From Platynereis dumerilii (Eukaryota > Annelida > Polychaeta > Phyllodocida > Nereididae), in assembly GCA_026936325.1 (NCBI GenBank), contig JAPTHN010000003.1, positions 43,626,011 through 43,690,010 of the forward strand: DNA of 64,000 nucleotides, given 5' to 3'. Below the pieces are notes generated by a model that was given only the letters and a program-made list of their open reading frames with translations, searched no databases and was not told the DNA's origin. Made by a program: the position numbers and the translations under genes. The stretch's first letter is position 1. Each line of letters opens with the position of its first letter. Shown piece by piece: positions 33,363 to 43,909 of the stretch.

Positions 33363-33486
33363 AAAACGGATTTATCAAGACACTGGCACGATATTAATTT
33401 ATCTGTAATCTCTGATAAATCACCAAAAAAAAGATTTTTTGAGTCACTGTCATGTTTTAGATAACTATAAACTCAATTAAATCACC

Positions 33487-33517
<31 letters not shown>

Positions 33518-34550
33518 TTTATTGAGTCACTGACAAGGTATTAACTTATCTGCAAACTCAATGAAATCACCAAAAAAAGTTTAGACTTTAGATGTGGACA
33601 AATGAGGAGGCTGCCCGTGCCGTCCATGCTAAGTTTTATTCTTAGAATAAAACGAACTAATCCTCATATTGAAAAAAATAATAAAAAGTTTGAAAAAAAA
33701 GTTGTTTTTCTTCTTTCTACTGAGTGTGGATCCAACTGTGGACCCAACTGTGGATCCAATTGTTTAACCAACTGTGAACACAATTGTTAACCAACTGTGA
33801 ACACAATTGTTAACCAACTGTGAACACAATTGTTAACCAAACTGTGGGTGTAGTATTATTTAGTATTACTGTGCACACACACTGTGACAAATATATAGTT
33901 ACCGCACTGAAAAAACAAGACATGAAAAAGTATCGAATTTAGAAGCTTTTGGTTCGCAAATTGATGTTTCACAATTTGCTTAACAACACCGCCAACGAGA
34001 AGGCAAGCTTCGATGGTGTCATAATTTTGAAATTTTTTTTTTTTGGTATTTTTTTTGAAATTTTGTATTTTTTTTGTATTTTTTTTGTTTTTGTTTATTT
34101 TTTTTTATTTTTTTTTATTTTTTTTTATTTTTTTTTTATTTTTTTTTTTTTTGAGATTACAGACACAGAGAATGTTATAATGAAATAATGAAGGCAGTTT
34201 GATTTCTCAAACTCACAGCCAATTAATGATGGGTAACATCCTTTATGTCTTTTGTATATATACAATCTGTAAAAGTAATCATCGATGATATGATATATGA
34301 TATGATATGATTATGATATGATTATGATATGATAATGAAGGCAGAACAATTTCTTGCTCTCTCAGCCGTGTCGCATTTTACTTGCAATCATTTGCAATGT
34401 ATTGAATGTCTCCTGCATTCATTTGCCATACATTGAATGTGTCATGCATTCATTTGAAGCATTCATTTGAAGCATTCATTTGAAGCATTTATTTGCATCA
34501 TTCATTTGCATCATTTATTTGCATCATGCATTTCATTTGCAATACAATCA
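33363..34550. repeat. Repeat-rich non-coding centre of the Polinton
   Basis: Contains a poly-A run near 33486-33515, a minisatellite with AACTGTGAACACAATTGTT units (33740-33840), T-tracts (34028-34152), GATATGAT repeats (34285-34335) and CATTCATTTG repeats (34410-34530). The right arm of the internal inverted repeat (33939-34044) also lies here. This is where the plus- and minus-strand gene blocks converge. Short open frames here only reflect the repeats. Confidence 0.7.
33939..34044 (-). repeat. Right arm of an internal inverted repeat in the Polinton
   Basis: Reverse-complement partner of 27862-27964 (TTAGAAGCTTTTGGTTCGCA ... CATAATTTTGAAATTTT). The two arms bracket the ATPase-to-protease block. 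Each lies beyond the 3' end of an inward-reading gene set. Confidence 0.8.
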
Positions 34551-34554
34551 TTTA

Positions 34555-34821
34555 TCATGTATGCACCATGCGATCATTTGTGATATGATTTGTGATATGA
34601 TTTGTGATATGATTTGTGTTATGAACCATGGGATGAACCATGGGATGAACCATGGGATGAACCATGGAATGATCTTTTTTTACAGATTGTATTTCTTCTT
34701 CTCTTCTCCTTCTAATTCCATCTAAAATCCAAGAAGATCCATCTCTACTTGGATCTTTTGTTTCAATCATAAAAATTGAGATATTTTCTAAATCGAAACT
34801 CACTTTTTTCTGTGACTTCAT
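34555..34821 (-). CDS. Putative PP1-docking protein, GADD34/ICP34.5-like layout
   Basis: 88 residues, ATG at 34821, only 16 bp after the stop of the CARD gene on the same strand. Residues 5-9 read KKVSF, a textbook RVxF docking motif for protein phosphatase 1. After it come a hydrophobic ISIFMI, then GSSW (Trp31), an Arg run (37-40) and Ile44. This spacing resembles the PPP1R15/GADD34, herpesvirus ICP34.5 and ASFV DP71L core, KVxF...GPWExxARDRxRF...RI, which directs PP1 to eIF2α. The last 35 residues (repeated HPMV, HITN) are encoded by a microsatellite. The assignment is inference from a short motif; the frame may also be a chance reading or a spliced extension of the CARD gene. Confidence 0.4.
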   Translation of the reverse strand: MKSQKKVSFDLENISIFMIETKDPSRDGSSWILDGIRRRREEEIQSVKKDHSMVHPMVHPMVHPMVHNTNHITNHITNHITNDRMVHT

Positions 34822-34837
34822 GATTTTAAATAGTTAA

Positions 34838-35134
34838 TTAAATAGTTAATTTGGATAAAGAAGTTTCAAAATTTAGTAAAATGTCAACCAAATCCTGTCT
34901 TTTTGCGTTATGAAGAGCTTTCAGAAAAGTTGCAAAGGCAGTTGGTCCTCTTCTTTGCAAAAGGAATAATAAATGAAAATTTCTGTCAGATGGTCTACTT
35001 TCCAAAATTTCTTCCACCATGGATTGGTTAAAAAGACCAACTTTGTGAAAATATGCCAAAATTTCACAAGCTGGAATTTCATACACTAATAGAACAAAAT
35101 TGTTCCTTATGTTTTCTCTGTCACTCTTATTCAT
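34838..35134 (-). CDS. CARD-only protein carried by the Polinton
   Basis: 98 residues that form almost exactly one caspase-recruitment domain. It has the N-terminal helix DRENIRNNFVLLVYEI, then ILAYFHKVGLFNQSMVEEIL, and the hallmark LLFLLQRRGPTAFATFLKAL at about residues 55-73, followed by a final Leu-rich helix. In animals CARDs mediate assembly of apoptosome and innate immune complexes, and stand-alone CARDs usually act as decoys. The gene follows the DNA polymerase on the same strand; an AT-rich TATA-like run (35178-35203) lies about 45 bp upstream. It is outside the Polinton core and looks captured from a host. Confidence 0.82.
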   Translation of the reverse strand: MNKSDRENIRNNFVLLVYEIPACEILAYFHKVGLFNQSMVEEILESRPSDRNFHLLFLLQRRGPTAFATFLKALHNAKRQDLVDILLNFETSLSKLTI

Positions 35135-35372
35135 CTCGAATCTTGAAGTGGAATGAATGAATGAAGAATTAAGCTAACATATATATATATATAGTATATA
35201 CATATATTGCAACGTCTTAAGAACGTTATTACTGTTCATATTTACTTTTAATTGGTGTTAATGTAATATCCAATGGTTCAGTGGATATACCATCGTCCAA
35301 AACTCGTCTTTTAGCATAAAAGTACGAGAACCCACTTCTAGTTTGGTTATAAGTAAAAATACTATTATTTTT

Positions 35373-38300
35373 TTAAATGAATCCTGTATTGGTTGCCGAA
35401 GCTGATTGTTTGGTTTCTAAAACACTCTTGAATGTTTTCAATGGATCAACCACCCGGTTTTTAGAAATTCCTTTTGAACTAAATTTGCAATGATCTTTAT
35501 TTTGTAGCAAATAAGTTTTTGAACAAAGCCCATAAAATAAATGACCTTGTGCTTCTAGTTTAAACAGTCCAGGAGTTCTCGAATCGTATTTAGAATGAAA
35601 TTGGCAGCAATTTCTTGGAAACCAGTAATTTTCAGCATCAATATGAATATCAGAACAATTTCCATAAATTTGTTGTAAGTAATCATTAAGCAGATGAGGT
35701 CTAATTACATCTTTTAATGAGTCTCCTGCTACTGATATGTACAGGCTATCGGTATCCATCTCCAACGCTTGAAATGCCTGTTTAGGTATATATTTAACCA
35801 AGAAATCATAATAAAACTGAAGCATTCTCAATTTAGCATATTGTAGGATGAAATACCCAATTTGTATTGGAAGATCTAGTTTGATTTTCTTCTTGTGCAT
35901 TTCTATTTCGAAATAATCATGATCAGGAGAAAGTTGGTTCAAAGTCTTGAATTTAGGATCATTGACTTTCAGACATGCCTCGTTTTCACCTCTCACATAT
36001 TTTACGTCAGAATGAGTTAATCTATTCATTATCGAACTTCCGTAAGCGCTATTCCCGATCAATTTAGAGAGGTCAGCAAATATAGAGAGGTCAGGGTCAC
36101 TGTCCCCTTTTCTTCTTGCACAACTGACCGAATTTACAAAATTTTGAAAACATTTCATTTTTTGGAATTCTACAATTTGGTGAATTTTTGTTACTCTCAA
36201 ACCATGCTCAAGGTACCATTTTAATAATGGAGAAGCAATCATCATTTTTGATGCTCTCATTCCACCAACTAAAAGCCTTTTCGGATTAGAACTCATTCCA
36301 ATGTTTTTCGCATGTTCCTGCATGTGGCTGCCAATTTTTTCAAACGGAATGTCAACAGTACAAAATAAGGGAGACATTTCTGAAAAATATTCAAATGGTG
36401 ATTCACCATCACTTCCATCAGGTGGAGTAATATCCCATTTTTCTGGTACTTCAATATCAACTTCGATAATACCGAATAATTCTTCACTTTTCACACCGTC
36501 CAAAATTTGGGATTCGGATAATTGGTTTTTGTGACGTTTGAAAAATTTTGGTCTCCTTGAATCTACAAAGTCCTGAAGCTCTTTCGATTGTTTGAGCATT
36601 TCATTGTACTGACATTCGTAAATGCATTCTAGTGAATATCCCAGTTTCCTATAATATTCATTTCTATCAGCAGTACGTTTTCGTGCTGCGAGAAGTCTTT
36701 TCTTGAAATTTTGAGATTTTTTCGATTCGTCAAATTTGATTTTGTCTGTTATTGGACAGTTGCTATGATAATGGTGATAACATCCATCGAATTGTAGTAA
36801 AGAATTGGTTTCACTACAATATCCATCGGCAAGGAATCTTCCATCTCTTTTTTCAGAGGAAGAATTGCGTCCATGAATAATTTTTATGTTTCTTTTCTGA
36901 GCTATATAATCCATCCAATCAAACATCGAATCGTAGTGATCTCTAACTTCTGGTTTAAAATTATTCTCAGCTTTTCTTCTTACAAAACTACCAATGGGAA
37001 AATCTTGATTGAAAGCCCAGAGGTACAAAGCATTGGCGTCAAATCCAGAAACGGAACGAGTTAAATTACTAGAATTGCGAATATATGTCTTATCTTTTTC
37101 ACTATATCTGTGAAAAATTATCGAAGGTCCTCCACAAATGTTTGATAATACTGAAAAATAAAGATCAGAATTTTTCTTGTCAAATAATGAGAGGTAAGCT
37201 CCATTTTCCTTTGCACAATTGAATACTAATTTACGAGCAACTCCGGGAACTGAAATCGCTATTTTAAACACATCTATTGACTTCTCCTTGTAAAATTCTT
37301 GAAGTTTTATAACACCCTTAACAAATGGACCTACATCTAAATTATTATACCAAACTAATAAATCTTTAAAGGTTTTCATGTTTTCATTTTGCCAAGTTTC
37401 TTTTAAGAAATCGTATTCTCCTGAGGATATGTTACATCCTTTGAGATTGGAATAAAACGCTTCGTATGGAGGAAGCTCCTCAAATGATAATTTTTCAACA
37501 GAATCGAACCATTCGTAGGGGAAATAACCTTTTTGGTCTTCAATTTTGAATGCTTTCAGAAATTTAGCATATGATGTTCCTGGAGCTAAATAATTCATTA
37601 CATCCAGAAACTTGAAATTTTCATTGGCTAAACAACTATAAGAATTGTTCTTTTTCACAACAAATGAATGATCGCAATCATCAAGCTCCAGTAATCTCGC
37701 AATATGTTTTCTAATTATGTTCAAATCATACCGGGAGCTATTAAAACCGATGACGGCTATCTGAGAACAATACAATTCGAAATTTTTTATCACATTTTGA
37801 ATTTTTTTTCTCATCAAAGCATTAAAAGATTCTCTTTCATCAACATCAGAATCCCATTTGTGAAGAAGAGACTCCAACTCTTCGCTTACGAATTGTAACT
37901 TATCAGATACCAAAGAACAAGCAACTGTTTGTATCTTTGTCATGTATTCCAACATCATTTGAACTAATTTTTCTTGATTTTCTTCTACGATACAATGCGG
38001 TTCTGTGAAATCTGAAATATTCGAAGAAATACTTACCGATATTGGGACATGTTCGTGTGATGTAACAGTATTTGCAGGTTCAAATGGAATTTTCTTCAAG
38101 TATGACTCGAAATCAAATACGATGAAATATTGGTAAAATCTGTCACTGGGTTCAACATAAATTCCAATTTCATCTAATTCATCAAATACAGTTTTTTGAC
38201 TTTGGAAAAATCCACCAGGGAACTCGTATTTTGTGGCAGTAGTGCAATTTCTGGAATGCTTTTTCATATTAGAGAAAGTCTTAAACATCCTTTCGCAATT

Positions 38301-40610
38301 TTGACATTGAAATTTCTTGGAATAATTTTTTATGTCTTTGATATAAGATATATGATCATTGTATAAATTAACATTCATAGAGTCACTGTATCTCATGCTA
38401 GATTTAAAGACTGAATTAACGGTATCATCAGGTTGAAGTGAAAATATGTTGACATTAACATTGAAACATGATTCAAAATCTGGTATTAATTCCAGTTCAA
38501 CACCATGAGACACATCTCGATCGAGATATTCTGTGAATTTATTTCTATATTCCAAAACTTTATCTTTAAATTGTTGACAAAAACCATGTCTGTGATAAGC
38601 TAAAGCTCTGAATAAGCAGGAATTGTCTTTGAAATAATTACAATTACCATCCTGTACTAAGGGAACAATACTTTTCTTTTTGGTTATGTAACTAGGGACA
38701 AGACCGTTTCCTAGAGGAAAACCAGATGAAGTAACATAATATCTTATATTGGTTATTAAGACTAATTTCCATTTCGTATTTGGTCTAGATTTGGTTATTG
38801 AAGCAATAAGATCCATTTCACTAAGAAGTTCTCTAAATTTTTCTATGTCATTTCTTTTAGAAATGATAACTGGAGTTTGAAGTGCTGGATTATTGCTATA
38901 AGCTTTGAAATATCTATATTCTTGTGTTTCAGTGTGCTGTAGAATAGAACCGAAAGAAAGATTGATTTTGAATGAATTATATTGATTGTCGTAAATATGG
39001 TTTATGTGTGACAATAAATCATCTAAACTGAAATCTAAAGAAAGGGGGAAATTGTAAAATGATTGGGGTTGTCCGATTTCGTGGTGGTCATGAATGTATG
39101 ATCTGTACTTTTCATAACATTCTGATAATTCTTGATTATCTAACTGTGGGGAAGCAGCAGCTCCTCTCCCTCTTTGCATGTGTTGTTCACGAATATGAAG
39201 ATTTAATTCGTGTCTGTTTTGACATTCTAACAAACACCTTCTACACCTTACACCAGAACTGGATGTGCATTTGTGGGTTTCAAATGCAATTTCATTCGAA
39301 TAAGATTTCTTACATGTATCACATTTGAAGCTACCCTCACAATCTTTAGAATGCAAATTTAAGCTAGCAAGCTTTTTGAAAGACTTGCCACATTTTGTAC
39401 ATTGATGGGAAGTGTGAGCAGATTCTATGTGAAGGTTAAGCATTGCAACAGTTTTGAAAGATTTGTTACATGTTTGACAGATATGGCACTTGTGCTTGAT
39501 GAAGTTACCTCTATGAGTATATATTTTCTGACAAGATGTACATTGGTAGTTTTTAGGCTTTGGTGTTTCACAAATGGATGAAAGTGGACTATTGTGGCTT
39601 ATTTGAGGTATACATTTGGGTGTCTCAATTGTCTCATAACTGAAAGTTTTACATTTCTTTGCATGTTTCTTTCTGTTAGAAACATTACTAAAAGTTTTGT
39701 GACATCTTTCACACTCCAGTGATTTTTGAGATTTGGACTCACTGCTTTGACAAACCTTTTGATGACTGTCTCTATTAAAAGCCCTGGAAAAAGTTTTCTG
39801 GCATTTTACACAGTTGAATGCATTTGGCAATGTCTTGGATGGAGATGGCTTGCTTTGTGGTTGTTTGTTTTGTGGTTGAGGTGCATTGATTTGTTGACCA
39901 GTGCAGTTGCTCTGGTGCACATCTTTTGAAGCGGAATCTTTAAATGACCTGAAACATTTCCCACAATGCATCTTAAAATTTCTCATTCTATTGGTAACAT
40001 TTTCATCTGATAATAAATGATTTCTGGCAGCAAATTCAGAAAGGTCCTTGGGGTTGGTGAAATTTTCTAACATTTCAATAAATGATTTCTCAGCTATTGA
40101 ATCTTTTTTTGATCTCTTTGATTTTAAGTGATTGTTGACTAGTTCGGAATATCTCTTGTTGACAACTTCATCTTCCATTAAATCATTTTCTTCAGCAAAT
40201 TTTTTCAATTCCGAATAGTCTTGAAATGAATTTATAACCTGATCCAAGTAGTCAGTCTGTGAAGGTAATGCTGGAAAGTCCAGGTCATCAATCAGATTAA
40301 ATAAATCTGAACATGCAACTGATTGAGCTGGTTGAACTGCTTGATCTGCTTGAACTGGATATGTATCAGACACTGAATGTGACACTGAATGTGACACTGA
40401 ATGTGGCACTGAATGTGGCACTGAATGTGCATCAACTGAATGTGCAGCAACTGAATCTGCAGCAACTGAATCTGCAGCAATTGGTTGTGCAACACTAAGT
40501 TCTTGCAGTCTATTTTGAACAATTCTGTAATCCAATATCCCATTCACAGTAGCAAATTCTAATAGTTCATCAACATTTGTGAAAGAATTAATTAACTTAT
40601 CACAATCCAT
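35373..40610 (-). CDS. Polinton protein-primed DNA polymerase B with zinc fingers and OTU-like segment
   Basis: 1745 residues, larger than the usual 1000-1300. Eight C2H2-type fingers lie at about 216-477 and a ninth near 767 (for example CVKCQKTFSRAFNRDSHQ). Residues about 645-750 hold DGNCNYFKDNSCLFRALAYH and NLYNDHISYI, which resemble the Cys and His regions of OTU cysteine proteases. The exonuclease motifs are VFDFES (about 831), GFNSSRYDL (958) and YNNLDVG (1090). The polymerase motifs are FDANALYLWAF (1191), KLIGNSAYG (1520), MDTDSLYIS (1618) and KTY (about 1698). A DGYCSETNSLLQFDGCYHH segment near 1270 is typical of Polinton polymerases. The start is the first ATG, 89 bp after a TATA box. 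The frame looks whole. It replicates the element from its ends. Confidence 0.93.
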   Translation of the reverse strand: MDCDKLINSFTNVDELLEFATVNGILDYRIVQNRLQELSVAQPIAADSVAADSVAAHSVDAHSVPHSVPHSVSHSVSHSVSDTYPVQADQAVQPAQSVACSDLFNLIDDLDFPALPSQTDYLDQVINSFQDYSELKKFAEENDLMEDEVVNKRYSELVNNHLKSKRSKKDSIAEKSFIEMLENFTNPKDLSEFAARNHLLSDENVTNRMRNFKMHCGKCFRSFKDSASKDVHQSNCTGQQINAPQPQNKQPQSKPSPSKTLPNAFNCVKCQKTFSRAFNRDSHQKVCQSSESKSQKSLECERCHKTFSNVSNRKKHAKKCKTFSYETIETPKCIPQISHNSPLSSICETPKPKNYQCTSCQKIYTHRGNFIKHKCHICQTCNKSFKTVAMLNLHIESAHTSHQCTKCGKSFKKLASLNLHSKDCEGSFKCDTCKKSYSNEIAFETHKCTSSSGVRCRRCLLECQNRHELNLHIREQHMQRGRGAAASPQLDNQELSECYEKYRSYIHDHHEIGQPQSFYNFPLSLDFSLDDLLSHINHIYDNQYNSFKINLSFGSILQHTETQEYRYFKAYSNNPALQTPVIISKRNDIEKFRELLSEMDLIASITKSRPNTKWKLVLITNIRYYVTSSGFPLGNGLVPSYITKKKSIVPLVQDGNCNYFKDNSCLFRALAYHRHGFCQQFKDKVLEYRNKFTEYLDRDVSHGVELELIPDFESCFNVNVNIFSLQPDDTVNSVFKSSMRYSDSMNVNLYNDHISYIKDIKNYSKKFQCQNCERMFKTFSNMKKHSRNCTTATKYEFPGGFFQSQKTVFDELDEIGIYVEPSDRFYQYFIVFDFESYLKKIPFEPANTVTSHEHVPISVSISSNISDFTEPHCIVEENQEKLVQMMLEYMTKIQTVACSLVSDKLQFVSEELESLLHKWDSDVDERESFNALMRKKIQNVIKNFELYCSQIAVIGFNSSRYDLNIIRKHIARLLELDDCDHSFVVKKNNSYSCLANENFKFLDVMNYLAPGTSYAKFLKAFKIEDQKGYFPYEWFDSVEKLSFEELPPYEAFYSNLKGCNISSGEYDFLKETWQNENMKTFKDLLVWYNNLDVGPFVKGVIKLQEFYKEKSIDVFKIAISVPGVARKLVFNCAKENGAYLSLFDKKNSDLYFSVLSNICGGPSIIFHRYSEKDKTYIRNSSNLTRSVSGFDANALYLWAFNQDFPIGSFVRRKAENNFKPEVRDHYDSMFDWMDYIAQKRNIKIIHGRNSSSEKRDGRFLADGYCSETNSLLQFDGCYHHYHSNCPITDKIKFDESKKSQNFKKRLLAARKRTADRNEYYRKLGYSLECIYECQYNEMLKQSKELQDFVDSRRPKFFKRHKNQLSESQILDGVKSEELFGIIEVDIEVPEKWDITPPDGSDGESPFEYFSEMSPLFCTVDIPFEKIGSHMQEHAKNIGMSSNPKRLLVGGMRASKMMIASPLLKWYLEHGLRVTKIHQIVEFQKMKCFQNFVNSVSCARRKGDSDPDLSIFADLSKLIGNSAYGSSIMNRLTHSDVKYVRGENEACLKVNDPKFKTLNQLSPDHDYFEIEMHKKKIKLDLPIQIGYFILQYAKLRMLQFYYDFLVKYIPKQAFQALEMDTDSLYISVAGDSLKDVIRPHLLNDYLQQIYGNCSDIHIDAENYWFPRNCCQFHSKYDSRTPGLFKLEAQGHLFYGLCSKTYLLQNKDHCKFSSKGISKNRVVDPLKTFKSVLETKQSASATNTGFI

Positions 40611-40698
40611 GGTCAGAAATTTACCTTGTGAGAGCAGATCCTTTGCTAATCAAGTCAGTCCACAAGAGTTGAATGATTGTGCTGATAGAAAGCACCTG

Positions 40699-40707
40699 CT
40701 TTTATGC
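40699..40707 (-). promoter_or_regulatory. TATA box of the polymerase gene
   Basis: GCATAAAAG on the minus strand, about 90 bp upstream of the ATG at 40610. It mirrors the TATAAAAG before the PC4-like gene at the other end. Confidence 0.55.
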
Positions 40708-40934
40708 ACCCCTAACTGGACGTCTGGCAAACGTAATTTACCCCTTCACCCCCCACCCCCCATGCAATTTACCCCTTCACCCCCCTCCTCCAACCCTCTG
40801 CACTAGGGTCATTAAGGAAACCAATCTTCAATGTCTATGCACCAGTGAGTAGAGATTGTAAATATCAAGTGGAGTGAATTAACATTGATATATATGGAAA
40901 GAAACATAGTTAACAACTAATAATAAAATGAACA

Positions 40935-40935
40935 A

Positions 40936-40989
<54 letters not shown>

Positions 40990-43793
40990 CAGCCTGTCCT
41001 CCTGCTAAATTCGGACATATCGTCTTAGTGTCAAATGACCCTAAATACAGACAATAGGTCTGAATGTGCCACTATTCAGACAACATATCCGAATTTAGCC
41101 TATTTCAGCAAATAGGTCCAAACCAGCACTGTATATAGATAGCCCAGTGCGTGGCCATTAAAAAAGTAGGGATGCTGCCTTTTTATTCAAGTCATGCTTT
41201 TGTAAGAATGTCGTTTTAATAATTGAAGTGGCCTCTGAGCATCCACTTGAAAAAAAAAAGGATTAAGAATAGTTTTGTTGAATTACACACGCCTGTATAG
41301 ATCTATATTCTTACAAATGGTAAGGCCAAACAGACCACACCCGAAAATCCATCATATTTTGATTTCCGTAAATAACACCAGGGGGAAGTGACATGGATGA
41401 TGTGATGCTTTACCCCCTGCATTTCTGCACCTCGTTTTCAGGGGCGTATGTAGCAATGGCCTGAGGGGGGGGAGCTATACATGGGGTTAATAGGGGGCAG
41501 TCTGTGGCTTTTCCCTCTTCGTTAATATTGGGCCTGAGGGGGCATGGCCCAATACCCCCCCCCTAAATACGCCACTGCATTTTAAATTTTTGTCCGTAAA
41601 CCATAGATCTATATTCACCTGAGGCTATTGCATCATGTTTTATTTTCCAAAATTATCCCAAAGAATAAACAGGGTTATGATAGTGGATGCTATTCATCCT
41701 GTATTTCTGCACCATCATCATGTTAAAACTTGGTTGGCACTTGAGGGTGAACCGTCGGGGTGGTAGTAAGTGACCTATACCCCACCCCCCCCCCCCCGAC
41801 CCAGAATTAACAAGGGAAGGGGGAAAGTGGATTTCCGCACGTCACAATAGCTACTTATAGCGGATCAAGAGGGGGGAAGGGGGCAAGGAGGTTTGAACAC
41901 AATGTACCCGGTTAACATCCCGCATGAGCATGACTCTATAGGACTATCATGATTTTAATTCAATAGCAACAACTAGAAATATTAGTTGACCTTTTAAAAA
42001 TATTAGTACAGTTACACGATTGAGATTGGAACAATTGATCTCTGAAAACAAAGAATGGAACATTTTCTTAATCTATTAATGGTTTTACTGGTAGCAAAAG
42101 TTGTGAGCTATGTCAAAATATATATCTGTAGAAGGAAATTTAGTGCTATATTGTATGCCCCCTCTCCTCTTCCATGCTCCCTTTTGTTTTGTGGAGATTC
42201 TTCAATTGATACACCCGCATATAATTGGGGTATCTTATCAAACCTCTTTTGTAACAATGTGTATAATAGCATAGACTTATTAGTATAGTTGACCTGGTTA
42301 CATATTGCCAGTAATAGTTATCATAATACACACATAAATAGTATATATGTATACAAGACATTCAATTCAAGGAAGTTCGAAACAAGCCTGAGAGTGAATA
42401 CTGATATGGGCACAAAACTGAGAAGATTAATTGTAATGTTGCAGCACAAACATGATAAACTCGTGCAACCTTTCATTAACTCCAACTTGCATAATACCCG
42501 TTAAAAAAAAATCTGGGACCAAACCCAGATATGGTTGTTGTAGGAAGTGAAAGAAAAGAGGTTGGAGGTTTTCATGGGTCAGCAATGAGTAGTTTTGGAG
42601 GAGAAGCGTAAAAACATCCGTGACTTAATGATATGATGATTTCAACATGATGCACTCTAAGAAAGAAAATGGTACAATTAATGGTTCCTTCAGATAATGC
42701 CATAGGGTATTTAGAAATTTCTGTGGGGTATTCCGACATGGTAGCTTAATGATCTGGATATTTTCTACTAAGTGCTTTCTGAAACAGTTGCTGTGTCCTC
42801 CTCCTGTCCTAATTAGCTTCCTAGTGCATAAATACAGGACGTAAAGCCCCAATCATTTTTTAAATATATTCACACAGGGTGTATACACTCAGTAAAACTG
42901 TTTTTCAGGTAGACCCTGTTAAAAACGTACATGTACAAAATGAAGAAATATTTACAAAATATACAGGAATTAAAAACAGTAATACATGTAAAAAATTAAA
43001 CTGTTAAAGTATGGGTCTTCAAATATATCTTAAAAGCATTAAAATCATTAATATCCCTAATCTGATCTGGTAAATAATTTATTTATAGGTGGAGCCACAT
43101 GTGGCAGGCGCAGCCGTCAACTGAACCTATTTTGGGTTCCTATCCCGTGGCGGATTGAGGGGGTGGCTAAGGGGCTGCCTCCCCCCTCCTCCATGCACCC
43201 ACAGATGAGTCTGTCATTGCTTGCAGACGAGCAGTTGACATGATCTGTGTATTGCTGCAGTTTAAAGAACAACGGTTCTTTATTAATAGCACTGACAATA
43301 TGTATAGGTTTTCCCATGGCCTGCAGCATATCCCTGACGTTGTCATTGGAGATTTGGCATTGAGGCAAAGTACAACTTTTCTCCATTTTCCCCGTATTTT
43401 TCCTGATTTTTGTCATAGGCCTAAATGCTCTCTGATTTTATAAAAAGGGCAAGGGACAAAAACGACCCAGATATGGGATATTCCATACACTTTTGTTCAG
43501 TAGGCTACATTTCTAAAATTAATATCACCCCAATACATGTAGGCCTACTTAGAATCTTTGCATGATAACTCCCAATCATATTTATAAAGGTGCGTCCAAT
43601 TTATTCAGCACAGCGTCCACATGACTGAACATTTATAGATACTCCAAACAATCAGGTAAGATTCAGATCATAGGTCTGAATACCACTAAATACAGACAAT
43701 AGCTCCGAAAAGTGGCACATTCAGAGCTATTTGCTGAATTTAGGTGTTTTTGACACTAAGACAATATGTCTGAATCTCCTGGATGACATGTTG

Positions 43794-43795
<2 letters not shown>
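40935..43795. repeat. Non-coding right part of the Polinton with inverted segments
   Basis: After a GATA microsatellite (40937-40988), the segment 40991-41100 (TAAATTCGGACATATCGTCTTAGTG...) recurs in inverse orientation at 43640-43790 (...CACTAAGACAATATGTCTGAATC), again next to GATA repeats. This looks like an insertion with inverted ends inside the Polinton. Between them is a hAT-like MITE at 41439-41577. I see no supported gene in the remaining 2.5 kb. Confidence 0.6.
41439..41577. mobile_element. Short hAT-like MITE with CAGGGGCGTA / TACGCCACTG ends
   Basis: The terminal words are inverted and G-rich DNA follows, as in the longer element at 17739-18069. No clear target duplication. It lies inside the Polinton. 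Confidence 0.5.
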
Positions 43796-43796
<1 letters not shown>

Positions 43797-43827
<31 letters not shown>

Positions 43828-43850
43828 ACTAAATAGAACTAGATAGATAA

Positions 43851-43909
<59 letters not shown>

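Noticed and set aside
33602-33790. Small frame ending in Cys-Gly-Ser-Asn repeats in the Polinton
   Set aside because: The repeats reflect a local minisatellite (AACTGTGGA units). No start context or domain supports a gene.
34480-34725. Plus-strand frame rich in MICD / MNHG repeats
   Set aside because: Produced by GATATGATTTGT and AACCATGGGATG microsatellites. The opposite strand holds the better-supported small gene.
40313-40498. Plus-strand frame of Leu-Asn-Val repeats
   Set aside because: Antisense shadow of the repeat-coded N-terminal part of the polymerase gene.
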